In this document: piece after piece, positions 33,017-43,779 of the stretch
Layout: every line of letters begins with the position of its first letter
Numbering within the stretch: position 1 is the stretch's first letter
DNA from: Lepidostoma basale
Lineage: Eukaryota > Arthropoda > Insecta > Trichoptera > Lepidostomatidae
Reading direction: 5' to 3'
Length of the DNA stretch: 64,000 nucleotides
NCBI GenBank assembly: GCA_022606425.2
Contig: JAHDVF020000892.1
Coordinates: 927,106 to 991,105, forward strand
Program-made: the position numbers and the translations under genes
The notes under the pieces: model-generated
The model's input: the letters and a program-made list of their open reading frames with translations, nothing else
Database searches by the model: none
Told to the model about the DNA's origin: nothing

Positions 33017-33340
33017 AGTAGAAAAAGAAGAATGTGAGTTTTACTACATTAATAGTTCATCTAATTATATGTTGGTTGTTGTATTTTAAATTTCGTTTCC
33101 TCTATTTTCATATACCTGACGATCGGAAAGAAACAACGATAATAAATAACGCATTTAAAGATAGCATAAAAGGGGATAGTCTACCAGCCATAAGTTGAAC
33201 AAAAATTAACAAGTGTTTTGTTTCCTAGATCAAATAAGATTCAAGACAGTTTGACGGGGGAACTTATTAAAAGAGTAATTAATTTAAAATGTTATCCTAC
33301 GGCGCTGGTTCTGACACAGTCCGCGGCACCCACTCGTGTA

Positions 33341-33371
33341 CGAGGTCTGTTCAAAAAGTATCGCGAATTTT
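33341..33371 (+). repeat. mariner terminal inverted repeat, transposase 3' side
   Basis: 31 bp beginning CGAGGTCTGT directly after the TA at 33339-33340; identical to the complement of 34630-34660. Confidence 0.95.
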
Positions 33372-33394
33372 ATAGTTTTTCAAAAAGTATTTAT

Positions 33395-34454
33395 TTATTC
33401 ATGAATATCTATTTTGTCCCCTTCAAAATAATTCCCCTCGGATATAATACATTTATGCCAACGTTTTTTCCAATCCTCGAAGCACTTAAAAAAATCATTT
33501 TTTGTGATCTTGTTCAGCTCCTCCTTCGATGCCGTCTTTATCTCCTCAATCGTGGCGTAGCGTCGTCCTTTCATGGGCCTCTTCAGTTTTGGAAACAGGA
33601 AAAAGTCACAGGGGCCAGGTCTGGGGAATACGGTGGCTGCGGCACCATTACTGTGTTGTTTTTGGCCAAATATTCGCGCACAAGTAACGATGTGTGAGCA
33701 GGGGCGTTATCATGGTGCAAAAGCCAGTTTTTGTTCTTCCACAAATCCGGGCGTTTCTGGCGGATTGCTTCGCGCAAATTGCGCATAACTTGCAGGTAAT
33801 ATTCCTTATTGACCGTACTACCCTGTGGCAAGAACTCATGATGCACCACGCCCCTGCAATCGAAGAAAACTGTGGGCAAAACCTTCACGTTCGACCGAAC
33901 TTGGCGCGCTTTTTTGGTCTTGGCTCATGCGGCAGCTTCCATTGGGATGATTGAGCTTTGGTTTCCACGTCATAACCATAAACCCATGATTCTTCACTAG
34001 TTATGACCCTCTGGAGCACATTTGGGTCGTCACGGACCGAGTCCAACATCTCCTGAGCAATGTTAACTCGATGCTGTTTTTGGTCGAAATTGAGCAATTT
34101 TGGCACGAATTTCGCGGCGACCCGACTCATGCCCAAATCATTGGTTAAAATCGAATGGCACGAGCCAATCGATATGTTTAGGTCCTCAGCAACTTCTCTA
34201 ACGGTGATTCGACGATTGGCTAATACTATTTTCTTCACTTTATCAATGTTTTCGTCTGTTGTTGACGTGCTCGGGCGTCCGGCACGCTCTTCGTCGTTCA
34301 TATCTTCTCGGCCCTCTGAGAACATTTTGTACCACCGATAAACGTTGCTTTGGTCCAAGGTAGCTTCACCATATGCCACAGTCAACATTCGAAATGCGTC
34401 CGCGCACTTTATTTTGTTTTTCACACAAAATTTGATACAGATTCTTTGATCCAT
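33395..34454 (-). pseudogene. mariner transposase pseudogene (D34D type)
   Basis: Start chosen at 34454 (MDQRICIKFC), because the 15 codons upstream are not mariner-like; about 353 codons if frame is ignored. Residues 1-110 form the two helix-turn-helix DNA-binding region (SNVYRWYKMFSEGRED, RRITVREVAEDLNISIGSCH); WKLPHEP is the linker motif. Catalysis would need three Asp. The first, usually in TGDExW, is here Glu164 (ITSEESW). The second is in HHDNAPAH. The third lies 35 residues on, just past a frameshift. Two single-base losses break the frame: in the T run at 33910-33915 and the G run at 33612-33615. The reading continues to a stop at 33395. Confidence 0.93.
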
Positions 34455-34629
34455 TTTTTGGAATAGGCAAAAATCGAAGACGAGCCAAAACACATCCAAG
34501 CAAAACAGCTGTCAAAAATTAACTAAACATTCAAAATGGCCGACCTTGTCAGCATAAGTAAGGGACATGAGTACCAACATAACGCTACAAAAAAATCAAA
34601 AATCAAATATACGTAGCCAGCGGAAATTC

Positions 34630-34660
34630 AAAATTCGCGATACTTTTTGAACAGACCTCG
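34630..34660 (-). repeat. mariner terminal inverted repeat, transposase 5' side
   Basis: 31 bp ending ACAGACCTCG directly before the TA at 34661-34662. Confidence 0.95.
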
Positions 34661-34734
34661 TACGCTGAACGGCATCATACACAATGTTCGTACTCCCAGT
34701 CTGATGACAGGTAAATTTCATAACTTGCTTATTG

Positions 34735-34820
34735 CCACGTCAAAATAAAGCGACGGGGATGTGACGTGGTGGGGTGAGGGGAATCGGCGCCACGGCGCGG
34801 TAGGGTGGTCAGGAAGAAGT
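34735..34820. other. Small GC-rich patch
   Basis: GTGGTGGGGTGAGGGGAATC and GGCGCCACGGCGCGG. Unique, no feature recognised. Confidence 0.35.
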
Positions 34821-35019
34821 ATGTCTTACAATCCACGGCTCAAGTTATATTGCATTTTGCGACATTTTAAAGTTCAACGTACATTTTTAGGATTGAAATA
34901 TTTTTTTAAATTTAATAAACATGTCTTTTGAATAATAAAACGAAGGAAAATATGTAAAGTGTCATTTTATTTTAGAAAGATATCCATTTACTATACGAAA
35001 ATTCAATACAAATACAAAC

Positions 35020-35912
35020 ACTAAAATAAGAGTAGGCATAAAACAAGGAGACAGTTTGAGGCCATTTCTTTTCAACCTCATTTTGAGGAAATAATATATG
35101 TCACATCACTTGGTTTAGGATACTGCATAGGGAAGATGTAGTGAGCGTCATATGCTACGCGGACGATGCTGCACTGATAGCAGAGTCGGAAGACGAACTG
35201 CAAAGACTCCTTAATAGATTTCAGACATCGACCGCCAACTTCAATATGATGATCTGAGTTGAGAAAACTAAAACCATGACATTCTCAAAAGAAAACATAG
35301 GATGCAGGTTATATTTAAATGACAGAATGCTGGAACAGGTTGCAAAGTTTAGATATCTGGGAGTTGATCTGCTCAGTCAAAATGGTCTTGTCAGTGAAAT
35401 ATTGGGACAATCAACAAGGCTTCGGCGGTATCAGGTTGTCTCAAGGAGATCATATGGAAAAACAAGTATATGAGAACTGACAGTAAGGTCAGAATATACA
35501 AAAGCTGAGTTGAGCTGAGGCCTATACTGACTTATAGCATTGAGACCAGAGCAGATACCAAAATAACGAAGGCCAAAATGCGGGTGGCAGAGATGCAGAC
35601 GCTGAGGATGATAACAGGAAAGACTCTTCGAGACCTTGCTGAGGAATACGGCTATCTGCAAAATCTGCAAGGTGGAAGGTGTCGTGAGATGGGGCAGACA
35701 ACGCAGAAGATACTGGAATGCGCACGTGCAGAAGATGGATCCCACCAGAATCCCACACGCTGTGGCGCATCAGATTCCTGCCGGCTACCGTCCCCCGAAA
35801 GAGCGCCAAAGAGATGGAAGGATACCTGGGAGTCTAACCTCCCAATAGAAACCAGCCTTAGTACAGGAATAGACCGAAGGTCTAAAAGAAGAAGTAGTAG
35901 AAGACCCATTTA
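35020..35912 (+). pseudogene. RTE2 LINE reverse transcriptase, longest copy
   Basis: Covers the palm to C-terminus: IRVGIKQGDSLRPFLFNLIL (about 35027-35090), VICYADDAAL-type active site, here SYATRTML frame-shifted to YCADDAALIAESEDELQRLL (35150-35215), FSKENIGCRLYLNDRMLEQV, AKFRYLGVDL, then MRVAEMQTLRMITGKTLRDL and RWGRQRRRYWNAHVQKMDPT. The two Asp of the catalytic YADD box are retained (CADD), but stops and frameshifts occur at several places. 5' part with endonuclease missing. Other RTE2 pieces: 7340, 31235, 47400. Confidence 0.8.
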
Positions 35913-36061
35913 CTAGATGCATGGCGTCTGATTAGCTATTCCAAATTAAAATGGATTATAAGTTGTTTTTTTTATTTCTTAGGATGTCGTGATTTTTAAA
36001 AATGACGTATGCGTATGACGTATCTACTGATAAATAGTTTATTTCAAGGTGCAGGTCCTGC

Positions 36062-36175
36062 AATATTTTTCTTCTTATCAGTCGTCTGTCGTCAACTGCT
36101 GAACGTAGCCCTCTGCCAAAGTACGTCATTGCCCCCTATCCATTGCCACTCTCATCCATCTGGGTAGGGGGACAT
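36062..36175 (-). repeat. LINE 3' end fragment
   Basis: ATCAGTCGTCTGTCGTCAAC, TGCTGAACGTAGCCCTCTGC and CATCTGGGTAGG: in the minus strand this is the common insect LINE ending (QMDESGNG...SAVDDRRL-like). Too short to place in a family. Confidence 0.45.
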
Positions 36176-36359
36176 TCGACTCTACAGAATGCACTCACAA
36201 AAAGACATTTAAATAAAATATGGTATCGTTAAAAAAATATCAATTTGTTATTAATTTCAAACCATCCTGCACAGCAAACTCTCCATATTCATATCCATCA
36301 GATGTTCCCGCGAATCACCTGGTATTACTGCATCAACTAATCTGTCATTGTTCAGCGAA

Positions 36360-36650
36360 TCAACTAGAGCCCGGAACGGGGAAGCACCCCCTCCCGGGTC
36401 TGTCCGACCCCACCCCGGGCGCTAATTAACCCCTCGTGTCGGGGTGACGAGAATACCCGATAATGACTCGCGATATGACAAGCTCCCGTAAACGAACTGG
36501 AATTTTCCGGTGACCCGCGTAATTTTTATTGCAATTTTATTAGTTCGAATTTTGAAACAAACATATTCCGTAATTCGAACGTGTTTTGCGGTCGGGGCGA
36601 TAAATTGGACAAGAGACACAGATTTTCCTACCAGTCTAACGAACAAACAC
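36360..36650. other. Unique GC-richer island
   Basis: GGAAGCACCCCCTCCCGGGT and following CpG-rich sequence. Two antisense frames, no motif. Confidence 0.35.
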
Positions 36651-36769
36651 TTGGCTCCTAATCAAGTGGTGTTTTAACATAAGAATAAAGTATGAATAAT
36701 TTAATAAGCAATTTTTCAAAAAAAAATTATTAAAAACACTTCTATATTTTATTTTTTACTACACATTAT

Positions 36770-36840
36770 TGTTTTAAACGATCCAACCGGTTTCGCTCTC
36801 GCTGTAGCTTCGTTAGGGTTACAGAAAAAAAAGTAAATAA
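36770..36840 (-). repeat. Family B-like hammerhead remnant
   Basis: Minus strand: CTAACGA (36810-36816, G5 changed), AGCTACAGCGAGAGC, GAAACCGGTTGG. Helix III ACCGGT retained. The core mutation should abolish cleavage. Confidence 0.6.
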
Positions 36841-36924
36841 TGTCTAATAATATAAATATTAAATAATATTTTTAATATCTGTCAATGCTGACCACATTCG
36901 TGAAAATTTTGTTATAATATTTCA

Positions 36925-37190
36925 AATATTCCATTGTTTTGGCCGAAACACTATGATACTTCAACATCATAACTGTTAAAATTTATAGCACTGTTATAAT
37001 ATCACAATTTACTTTTATTCACTGAGAGTGTCGCGACAGCTGTTTCGCCAACCGATGTTGGCAAACTTAGAATTTATTGTAATACCTGATGATGCCAATA
37101 TCGGTTAGCGAAACAGCTGTCGCGACACTCTCAGTGGATAAAAATAAATTGTAATATTATAACAGTGTTATAAATTTTAACAGTTTAATT
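36925..37190. repeat. Family E inverted pair
   Basis: Outer end CCATTGTTTTGGCCGAAACA; arms CACAATTTACTTTTATTCAC / complement; two opposed hairpins. The left-arm motif (minus, around 37031-37075) keeps stem II GCCAAC/GTTGGC and GAAACAGCTGTCGCG but its core is CTAAGTT. The right arm is consensus. Confidence 0.8.
37080..37124 (+). ncRNA. Hammerhead ribozyme candidate, family E
   Basis: Core CTGATGA (37086-37092), extra U, hairpin GCCAATATCGGTTAGC with one internal mismatch, GAAA (37110-37113), palindromic helix III ACAGCTGT (37113-37120), C17 at 37121. All core residues consensus. Stem I here is poor, so activity is uncertain. Confidence 0.65.
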
Positions 37191-37194
37191 TTTA

Positions 37195-37300
37195 TTTTTT
37201 ATTTATATAATATCACTGATGAAGGGCTTGTGTGTCCGAAACATGTTTGGTTTTTAATTTGTATTTTTTTTAATAAAATGTGTGTTGTATACAGTCTTAG
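37195..37300 (+). repeat. Family D' ribozyme element
   Basis: Ribozyme followed by GTTTTTAATTTGTATTTTTT and AAAATGTGTGTTGTATACAG. Immediately downstream of a family E element. The GTTGTATAC end is like the family D tails at 46480 and 58790. Confidence 0.65.
37213..37250 (+). ncRNA. Hammerhead ribozyme candidate, family D'
   Basis: Core CTGATGA (37216-37222), extra A, stem II GGGC/GTCC with loop TTGTGT, GAAA (37238-37241), helix III ACATGT (37241-37246), U17 at 37247. Core consensus. Helix I is short or absent. Confidence 0.65.
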
Positions 37301-37429
37301 AGATACCATACGAGAGAGTAAATGAGACTAAGGCTAGAGAAAATAAAAAGTCACATGTTTCGTATGCTTAGGTTTCGTTTTCGTATGTACACTTACACTA
37401 TATAATCTAATGTAATTATAATTAATTAG

Positions 37430-37535
37430 GTGGTGGTCTAGAGGACAGAAAGCTTGGCTCCCATATCTCAAGGGAACTTGGGTTCAAGACGGGTCACGAC
37501 CAGATTCCTTCTTCATAATAATGAGCTATTTTCTA
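37430..37535 (+). repeat. SINE2 copy (tRNA-like)
   Basis: GGTGGTCTAGAGGACAGAAA (box A-like TGGTCTAGAGG), then CTTGGGTTCAAGACGGGTCA (box B-like GGGTTCAAGAC), CGACCAGATTCCTTCTTCAT. Matches 63535-63640 on the other strand. I infer Pol III origin; no A-tail resolves the 3' end. Confidence 0.6.
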
Positions 37536-37574
37536 ATGCCATTGATTCAAATCCTTGGAGTGAGTTTTTTTTTA

Positions 37575-37750
37575 AACAATAAACGCTGTTTTTTAACTAC
37601 TTCACTTTTGCCTTTATATCGACAGCGATCGGTTTCGCCAGGCTCGCTGGCATCAACGTCGCTGTCGAAATATCGAAACATCGTTTAATAAAATTATTAC
37701 TTAAAATGAACATCCATCAAGAGATTTCAGTAAAATCATTCGACTATCTT
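37575..37750. repeat. Family C inverted pair, collapsed
   Basis: TTTTAACTACTTCACTTTTG, CGATCGGTTTCGCCAGGCTC, GCTGGCATCAACG: a minus motif with core GTTGATG. The right arm jumps to GTCGCTGTCGAAATA then the 3' end ATCAAGAGATTTCAGTAAAA. Confidence 0.7.
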
Positions 37751-37959
37751 AAAAAATCTAATATGAAACATTGCGACTTAATAGAGTTTTAGATTTTTCC
37801 TCAAGAAACAAAAAAATATACAATAATTTGAGGATTACTTTTTATTGAATGTCAGTAGATTATAGAATCAATTTTTAGAAGTAAGAGCGCGTTCGCATAT
37901 TCCACTGTCAAGGAATGGAACTAATTCAATAATAAATTGTAAGCGATGCAAATGATCTG

Positions 37960-38240
37960 AATTACATTCACACTAGAACAGGTCCCAGCAGGCTAGACGG
38001 TCGAACGAATGTCAACATTAATGTTGCGCAGCCAAGTGTTCGAATCACAGGAATGTGAGAATAAATCAGGGGAGCGGGTAACAGGTGTAGGGCGAAAGTA
38101 ACAAAACCGAAGGCTGAATAATACGACACCCTGATCTCAGCGTTTCTAAAATGAAGTGGCGTTTGTTCAATACATGCTGGACTACGTATCATCACAATTA
38201 TGATGAACGATTGCTTCTTCGGACTCCTCACGACGCTGTT
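37960..38240. other. Unique stretch
   Basis: 87-codon minus-strand frame without motifs. No repeat seen. Confidence 0.35.
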
Positions 38241-38339
38241 ACTTTCTTATTTATTTCACCGAGGAATTAACCACAAGGATATGACGGGCTGCAAGTATTT
38301 CGGCAATCCAACTCTCCTATTTACAAATAATAAAATAGA

Positions 38340-38625
38340 ATTAAAGAAATGGAACGCATGGATGGGAAAGAATGGTTGAGAAAGTATACGTTAATGATGT
38401 AAATGGGGTTCGGAGTCGAGGCAGACCGAGGAAAACATGGCATGACCAAATTAATCAAATTTTAAAGGTTGGTCATGTTAAAAGTCGAAGGAATCGACGA
38501 GCGTGTATGACTCGTTGTATGTATGTGGAGAAAGCTAGAGAGGTTTGCCAGGATATAGTAGTGTGGCGGTCCATTCTCTCTGCCTAGCCTTGCGGAGAAA
38601 CGGCGTGATGGTTTGTTTATTTTAA
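38340..38625 (+). pseudogene. N1 LINE 3' end (GTTT-type tail)
   Basis: MVEKVYVNDVNGVRSRGRPR, KTWHDQINQILKVGHV, KSRRNRRACMTRCMYVEKA and VWRSILSA with a stop; ends AACGGCGTGATGGTTTGTTT. This copy has an open frame over 71 codons, the least decayed N1 tail here. Confidence 0.85.
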
Positions 38626-38739
38626 TTAAATAATTGCATATTTTTGCCGTCTCTCTATCATTGATAGATAGCACGATAATACGTTGTGAAAATAATTCAA
38701 ATGTATTCATCTTATTTTTTTTCAAGGCAAGGAAGGTGC

Positions 38740-39560
38740 CTCCACGTGTGGTGTAACTATAACACCCGGCGCCCCTGGAAACAACAAAAAGTCAAGCAAA
38801 CTTTCAATTACAATGGCAAGAAAAAGAGACAAAGAGGAGAGCACTTTTTGGCGCCAACCGTGCGGTATATAAAGTTTTTTTGGAATTGACACGAAAAATA
38901 ACATCATGTTGTAAAAAAGAAAAAATAAACGTATTTCTTAGAGAAAAATAAAACAAATACAAACGTTGCATTTTCTGTGAGATGCAATCGTGATGACGCT
39001 TAATCACTTTCCATTGGGCATGTTTTTAGTTTAAAACTGCGGATGAAGAAATAACGGCGAACATTGAGAAGCGCCGTGACGCCTTATCAAAGGGGGTTAA
39101 AAACGCGCACCGTTTTGCGTACTACCCATACCTGCCGCTATACTTTCACGGCCGCCTTTTGTACCGCGCGATATTTTGAGAAAATTCTTTTATGTTGTTC
39201 GCATTCTTTTGTCGCCTTTTTTACCTTTAGCGGCGCGGATAAATAATAATATAGAGCGTGAGACGGGTTTAAATAAAATATCCATACACATCCGCGTGTA
39301 TTGCACACAAAAGCCGGTATTTCTCGCTGGAAGCCATTCGCGGCTCGGCTAATACGGAGATGCGCTCATATAATACGGTGGAAATTTATTCGCCAAGATT
39401 CGGCCGCATTTTCCCGCGTACAAGCGCGCGTTACCCGAGCCCTTTCGTACATACTCGTATAGTTCATATGCCCGGCTTTTACTGCGCTACAAGAACAGCA
39501 TTGCGTGGTTTGGGCCTGATATCCGTTTGTTTAAAAAATATCTTTACCATTAATTTTAGA
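38740..39560. other. Unique CpG-rich region
   Basis: Long stretch unusually rich in CpG for the window, strongest at 39070-39240 and 39290-39500. Small frames on both strands lack motifs. Candidate promoter-distal or conserved regulatory DNA. Confidence 0.4.
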
Positions 39561-39719
39561 CCGCCTTCCATCATGATCTCGTACAGTTGTTTCAGTTATA
39601 CTAGAATCGTAAAAAATTGAAATATACCTAGTAACAATCCTGCGGATTGGTCTGCAACAAGCTTCACTCGTTTCCTCCACTTAGCCCTGTCTCCAGCCAG
39701 TCATTTAACACAAAACACA

Positions 39720-39895
39720 ATAATTTATTATAATTTAAACACAAATATGTTTCAGGACACTGAAGCCCTTCATCAGCGTAAATTTTGACTAAATCATTAT
39801 ATGTATACGAAATACATATTTTTTATCACAAATATGATCAGTTTTGACAATGTTCAAATGCATTTTTGGAACGTTTTATGGGTTGTTACAAACTT
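39720..39895 (-). repeat. Family D' element with body
   Basis: Ribozyme motif at its left and AAATATGATCAGTTTTGACA / TTTTTGGAACGTTTTATG body shared with 12545-12650. Confidence 0.6.
39745..39780 (-). ncRNA. Hammerhead candidate, family D', helix III degraded
   Basis: Minus strand: core CTGATGA (39770-39776), stem II AGGGC/GTCCT with loop TTCAGT, five pairs including A-U directly at the core, GAAA (39750-39753), then ACATAT where ACATGT is expected. Core intact, but the T replacing G weakens helix III. Confidence 0.55.
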
Positions 39896-40496
39896 TTTAA
39901 TCAAATCTAAAATAATATTTTCACGAAACATGTTTGTATAATATTTAAATTACAATATGGTGTTATTTAATAATTCAACTATGAATTCACAACAAAAAAT
40001 GATGGTGAATATATAGAAAAAAAATCGTTAATCATTTGAATATATCAAATATTTTAATAAAACGAATAAATAGGCATGGCAATGCGTATACGAGTACATT
40101 GTTTTTCAGGTTCATGATAATATCAAGATAGTTTCGTGAGGATTCCTCAAGCATTGTACATCTCTCCTATTCTATTGTCATTGTGGTGAAAGGTTTAGCC
40201 GACTGTTTTGGTTATATCAACACCACACATGGAGGCACTCTACTTGACGTATACATGGAATCAATAGTCAATATTATAATACAAATATTTATCTACATTC
40301 AAGGAAAAAAGTGTAGCAAGGGGTCTCAAAGATTCCGTTATGGATGTGCAGCGATATAAGGGAAGGAGAGATGAAAATATGAAGTAAGTGGATATAGAAA
40401 AGTCAGGCGTGCAGTCAAAACGTGAAGATAAGATAATATATACTTAGGAAATTGAAAAACTTTGTTAATCCACTATTAAATAAGAAATATTAAAAA

Positions 40497-40541
40497 ACAC
40501 GACATATTTCGGAGGATACCTCCATCTGCAGGTGTAAAAAT
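40497..40541 (-). ncRNA. Hammerhead-like motif, family H left arm
   Basis: Minus strand: stem I ACAC/GTGT, CTGCAGA (40525-40531, A6 changed to C), stem II GGAGG/CCTCC with loop TAT, GAAATATGTC. Helix III changed as well. Probably inactive. Confidence 0.6.
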
Positions 40542-40786
40542 ATATAATATATGTAAAAATAAACAGTTTTTTTTATATTACAACGTTTTTTATATATTTT
40601 TTATTATCGTCATGTAGTATTATTATTTAATATTATTTAATAGTTCTTACTGTTAAAAAATAATTGTTAGTACCTAGTTAGTACTTATAACAAATAGGAC
40701 AGGTTAATTTTTAAATTTGAATTATTGTATCGAATTTTAAATGCGTTTTTTAAAAGTCTTTCTTTGTTAAGTTTTTATTATATTTT

Positions 40787-40827
40787 TACACCTAGAGATG
40801 GAGGTATCCTCCGAAACATGTCGTGTT
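40787..40827 (+). ncRNA. Hammerhead-like motif, family H right arm
   Basis: Stem I ACAC pairs with GTGT after the cut; core CTAGAGA (40792-40798) in place of CTGAAGA; stem II GGAGG/CCTCC perfect; GAAA (40813-40816); helix III ACATGT; C17 at 40822. Only the core box is scrambled. Confidence 0.6.
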
Positions 40828-40929
40828 TTTAAATATTTTTTTATTAAATAGTGGATTAAACAAAGTTTTTCAATTTTAAGTATATACTATGGAATTCCAC
40901 AGCACAATGCCTTAGCGTTCAATAAGTTG

Positions 40930-42540
40930 ATAAGATAATATATTGATATCCAAAAAAATGTAAGTGAATTTCCATATAAAAAATGAGAACATATGTAGGT
41001 ATATTGGTTTTAATCTTATTATTCTCCAGTACCTCGATACCATATTTTAGAAGATGGAAGCGTATTGTCATATTCTAAACTTCATATAAAAGCGATCAGA
41101 ATTAGAGTATTAATTATAAAAAAATACGAATATTCTGTATTTACAATAGACGTCTTAATAAGAAATCACAATTAAAAACGTTCAGTTTTTTTTTTTGGAT
41201 ATTGAGTATATTCGTGTAACCTGTTTTCTAGGCCGATGTTTCGGAGATCGTTACAGTTTCCATCTCCAAAGTTATATGGTAGGAGACTGTCAACGATTGT
41301 CGATCGAGAAAGACAAGTTAGACCAAATCCAAGATATCCAAATACAAGTTATCCAAGATCCCAAAAAAACACATTGTTACCAAAAGTGAAAGTTTATGCA
41401 ATTATTTAACTAACATTAATATTTTTTAAATGCCACTAAGAGTACAAATGCAGCATTTGCTGATTATTGTCATTACGTAATTCCGAGTTTCAATGTATAA
41501 TATTATCATGCGGAACATACATTGGCGTGCTAAATTTATGCTGCTTTAGTAAGGGTAAAATTTGAGCCACCGAACTAACTCCGGAACTACAAAAAAGCCC
41601 TCAACCCAAAATCAGATTTCCAAGAGCTCCAAACTTTCCCCGTCCAGATTTCAGTTGAAAATAAACCGTTAGAAATGTTGAAATGAATATTCTGGAAATA
41701 AAACCCGCTGACCTCTTGGCCGGACCCCCGGAGACCTCGCATTAACAACTCTTTCGTACTAAACTTTTCTCATATCTGACTGCAGTTCGGAGGTAGGGCC
41801 TTGCAAGAGGGAACGTTTGCTATTTTAAATAGGATGCATTTGAAGCCGTTTAAAGTGGGTTCAGAAAAGTTAAAATTGAATTCAATTTTATAAAACATTC
41901 ACGGTGGCCTCGTTTTAAGAATGTTGCTATATTTTTTACACTATTGCCTGAGCAATCATACTCGTAGATTTTCCATTCAAAATCGAATAAACATACAATT
42001 TTAGTATGTAATAAGTTGCACAACGGGCCATGTTCGGTACCTCGCTTAGAGACCGATAGTCCTGGCGCTCTGTAGCTGCCGGACGTTTTTTCAAATAGCT
42101 CCCCATTTAAATAAAATTTTGAGGGTCTGAGTACTCCATTTGCGTCTATTTAACATCTATTATCACCTTTTAATGAATCAAACAAATCTGTGTATCCAAA
42201 ATTAATTATTTACGAATAGTTTCAGTGAAAAGAACAAATTAAGTTGAAATACGTGAAAGTTTTAAATGTAAAGTGCATCGTGTAAACGTCTCTAAACGGC
42301 TATTTCCGAGTCGAGACCTCAAAGATGGTTGCCACATGTGTGTCCGACTGTCCGAGTGTCCAGTGAATTGTGTGAAGTGCAACAGAATGATTTATGAGGG
42401 AACGCCCAAATTCTTGGAAATAATTTGTGAACTTTTACTATGTGCCAAAACATTAAGATTGATAAAACGGAGCATCTTCTACGCGCTTTATAAATTATCC
42501 AATTTATTATTATTATTATTAAAAGACGCACCAGGATCAC
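40930..42540. other. Mostly unannotated; GC-richer at 41550-41800
   Basis: No shared repeats or coding motifs recognised. The 41580-41780 patch (CTCTTGGCCGGACCCCCGGA) is unique. The 64- and 91-codon frames lack recognisable domains. Confidence 0.4.
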
Positions 42541-42544
42541 CGAT

Positions 42545-42782
42545 ATAGGGATGCGCATTGCGAGGATAAAGTGGCAATGGAATGGACATATGTGCCGACG
42601 GGATGGTAGAAGATGGAGCCAGAGGGTTACTGAATGGAGGCCAAGGTTGGGCCGGAGAACTGTCAGGACACAGCCGGGAATGGCGGGAAGGGCCTGGAAA
42701 ACACTGGCAAGAGACCGAGAGTGGTGGCTTGGGGGTGGAGAGGCTTACGTCCAGCAGTGGATAGAGAAAAGCTGACGAAGAA
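42545..42782 (+). pseudogene. LINE RT C-terminal tail
   Basis: RIARIKWQWNGHMCRRDGRR, then with a frame change WRPRLGRRTVRTQPGMAGRA, ARDREWWLGGGEAYVQQW. Matches the KWQWAGHVxRRxxxRW...WRPRxGRRxVGRPxxRW...GEAYVQQW tail of insect LINEs. Related to 62240-62650. Confidence 0.75.
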
Positions 42783-42889
42783 TAAAATCCACTTGTTTCA
42801 CCTGACTAGGATTATTACAATAAAATATATGTGTCAGTTTTTTATTAATTTTTAATTATTTTAAAACATTGTTATACAAATAAAACAAT

Positions 42890-43142
42890 TTTTTTTTTTT
42901 TTGTACACAACAGGTCGTTTTTGGACCCAATTACCGTATACAATTATTATTTTTTTAGCTATTATATTGATTCTCGTGACATGTGATAGGTAGCCAATCT
43001 ATCGCCATTTTATTGTCACTTGAATTCTACACCAGACCAAAGACAGTGTGACAATCACACTGCCATCACCGGGAATCGAACCCAGGACCTTCGGCATGGA
43101 AGTCAGAGCTTGTAACCACTCTGCCACGAAGGTCGTATTGAT
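42890..43142 (-). repeat. SINE1 copy, complete
   Basis: Minus strand head GACCTTCGTGGCAGAGTGGT (box A TGGCAGAGTGG), GGGTTCGATTCCCGG (box B), GTGATTGTCACACTGTCTTT, AAATGGCGATAGATTGGC, CACATGTCACGAGAATCAAT and the TTGGGTCC...TGTTGTGTACAA tail. The best full-length reference copy. Confidence 0.9.
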
Positions 43143-43145
43143 TGT

Positions 43146-43222
43146 TATGAGGTTGTCGCGACAGCTATTCTGCTAAAGAACGTTGGAATCATAAGGTATT
43201 ACAAACAACTGATTTTTATTTT
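43146..43222 (-). repeat. Family E remnant
   Basis: GTTGTCGCGACAGCTATTCT and GAACGTTGGAATCATAAGGT ATTAC resemble the minus-oriented family E motif with GAAAC lost. Abuts the SINE1. Confidence 0.5.
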
Positions 43223-43603
43223 ATTTTATTTACTTATAATTTTATAATTCAATTCAATTTCTAATTCAAATATTTGCGTTTTTAGCTATATTTGAGAAAT
43301 GTACATATTTTTGAAATGACACATACTCGTACTCCCACCAAACTCGCAGTTAAGATTTGAATAAGAATACAAATATTTTTGAAGCACCGTACTTTAAATG
43401 CAATCTACCCAAAAGCTCCATAAAATATAACTGATTTTCACAATCGGAAAAAAAATAAACAAACAATAAATTGGCTAGTAATGATCGTACAATCAAAAAC
43501 ATCGTCCAATTTCCTTATTTTCTAAGACTTTCATTGCGTTGATCACATTGCGTCTTAATGCGCCCTTGAGGTGATTACATCATAAAAACGGCGCTTTAAA
43601 AGT

Positions 43604-43637
43604 TAGCATATTATTATTATTATTATTATTATTATTG
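43604..43637. repeat. ATT microsatellite
   Basis: About eleven consecutive ATT units. Confidence 0.95.
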
Positions 43638-43779
43638 TGAATCTAAAATAATTTCAATATAAATAGTTTCATAAAAGCGTAAAAAAATGTTTTGATTAAG
43701 GGTTATCCTGTTATTTTTACTTATTTCTCGTATAAAAAATGATTATTTAATGCAATCGTTCATTTCAACCATCCGCCGA

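Larger units (their letters stand above)
33341..34660 (-). mobile_element. mariner-family DNA transposon, 1,320 bp
   Basis: Perfect 31-bp terminal inverted repeats: CGAGGTCTGTTCAAAAAGT... at 33341-33371 and its complement at 34630-34660, flanked by TA on each side (33339-33340 and 34661-34662), the mariner target duplication. Length is standard for the family. It carries one intronless transposase gene on the minus strand. Intact ends but broken gene: it could move only if an active relative supplied transposase. The subfamily was not determined. Confidence 0.95.
40441..40925. repeat. Family H inverted pair, 250-bp spacer
   Basis: Left arm begins TTAGGAAATTGAAAAACTTT; right arm ends AAAGTTTTTCAATTTTAAGT. 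Both contain the ribozyme and the TAATCCAC / GTGGATTA block. Right arm continues into the 3' module CTATGGAATTCCACAGC and ATGCCTTAGCGTTC. Confidence 0.8.

Noticed and set aside
33218..33697. 159-codon plus-strand open frame, the longest plus-strand frame in the area
   Set aside because: It is antisense to the mariner transposase and crosses the transposon boundary; no motif of its own.
35276..35473. Independent 65-codon gene
   Set aside because: It is the connection-domain part of the RTE2 reverse transcriptase (FSKEN...FRYLGVDL).
42890..43142. Functional tRNA gene on the minus strand
   Set aside because: Box A and box B are present, but no complete cloverleaf is evident and the unit is one of many copies with a long non-tRNA body, so it is a SINE.
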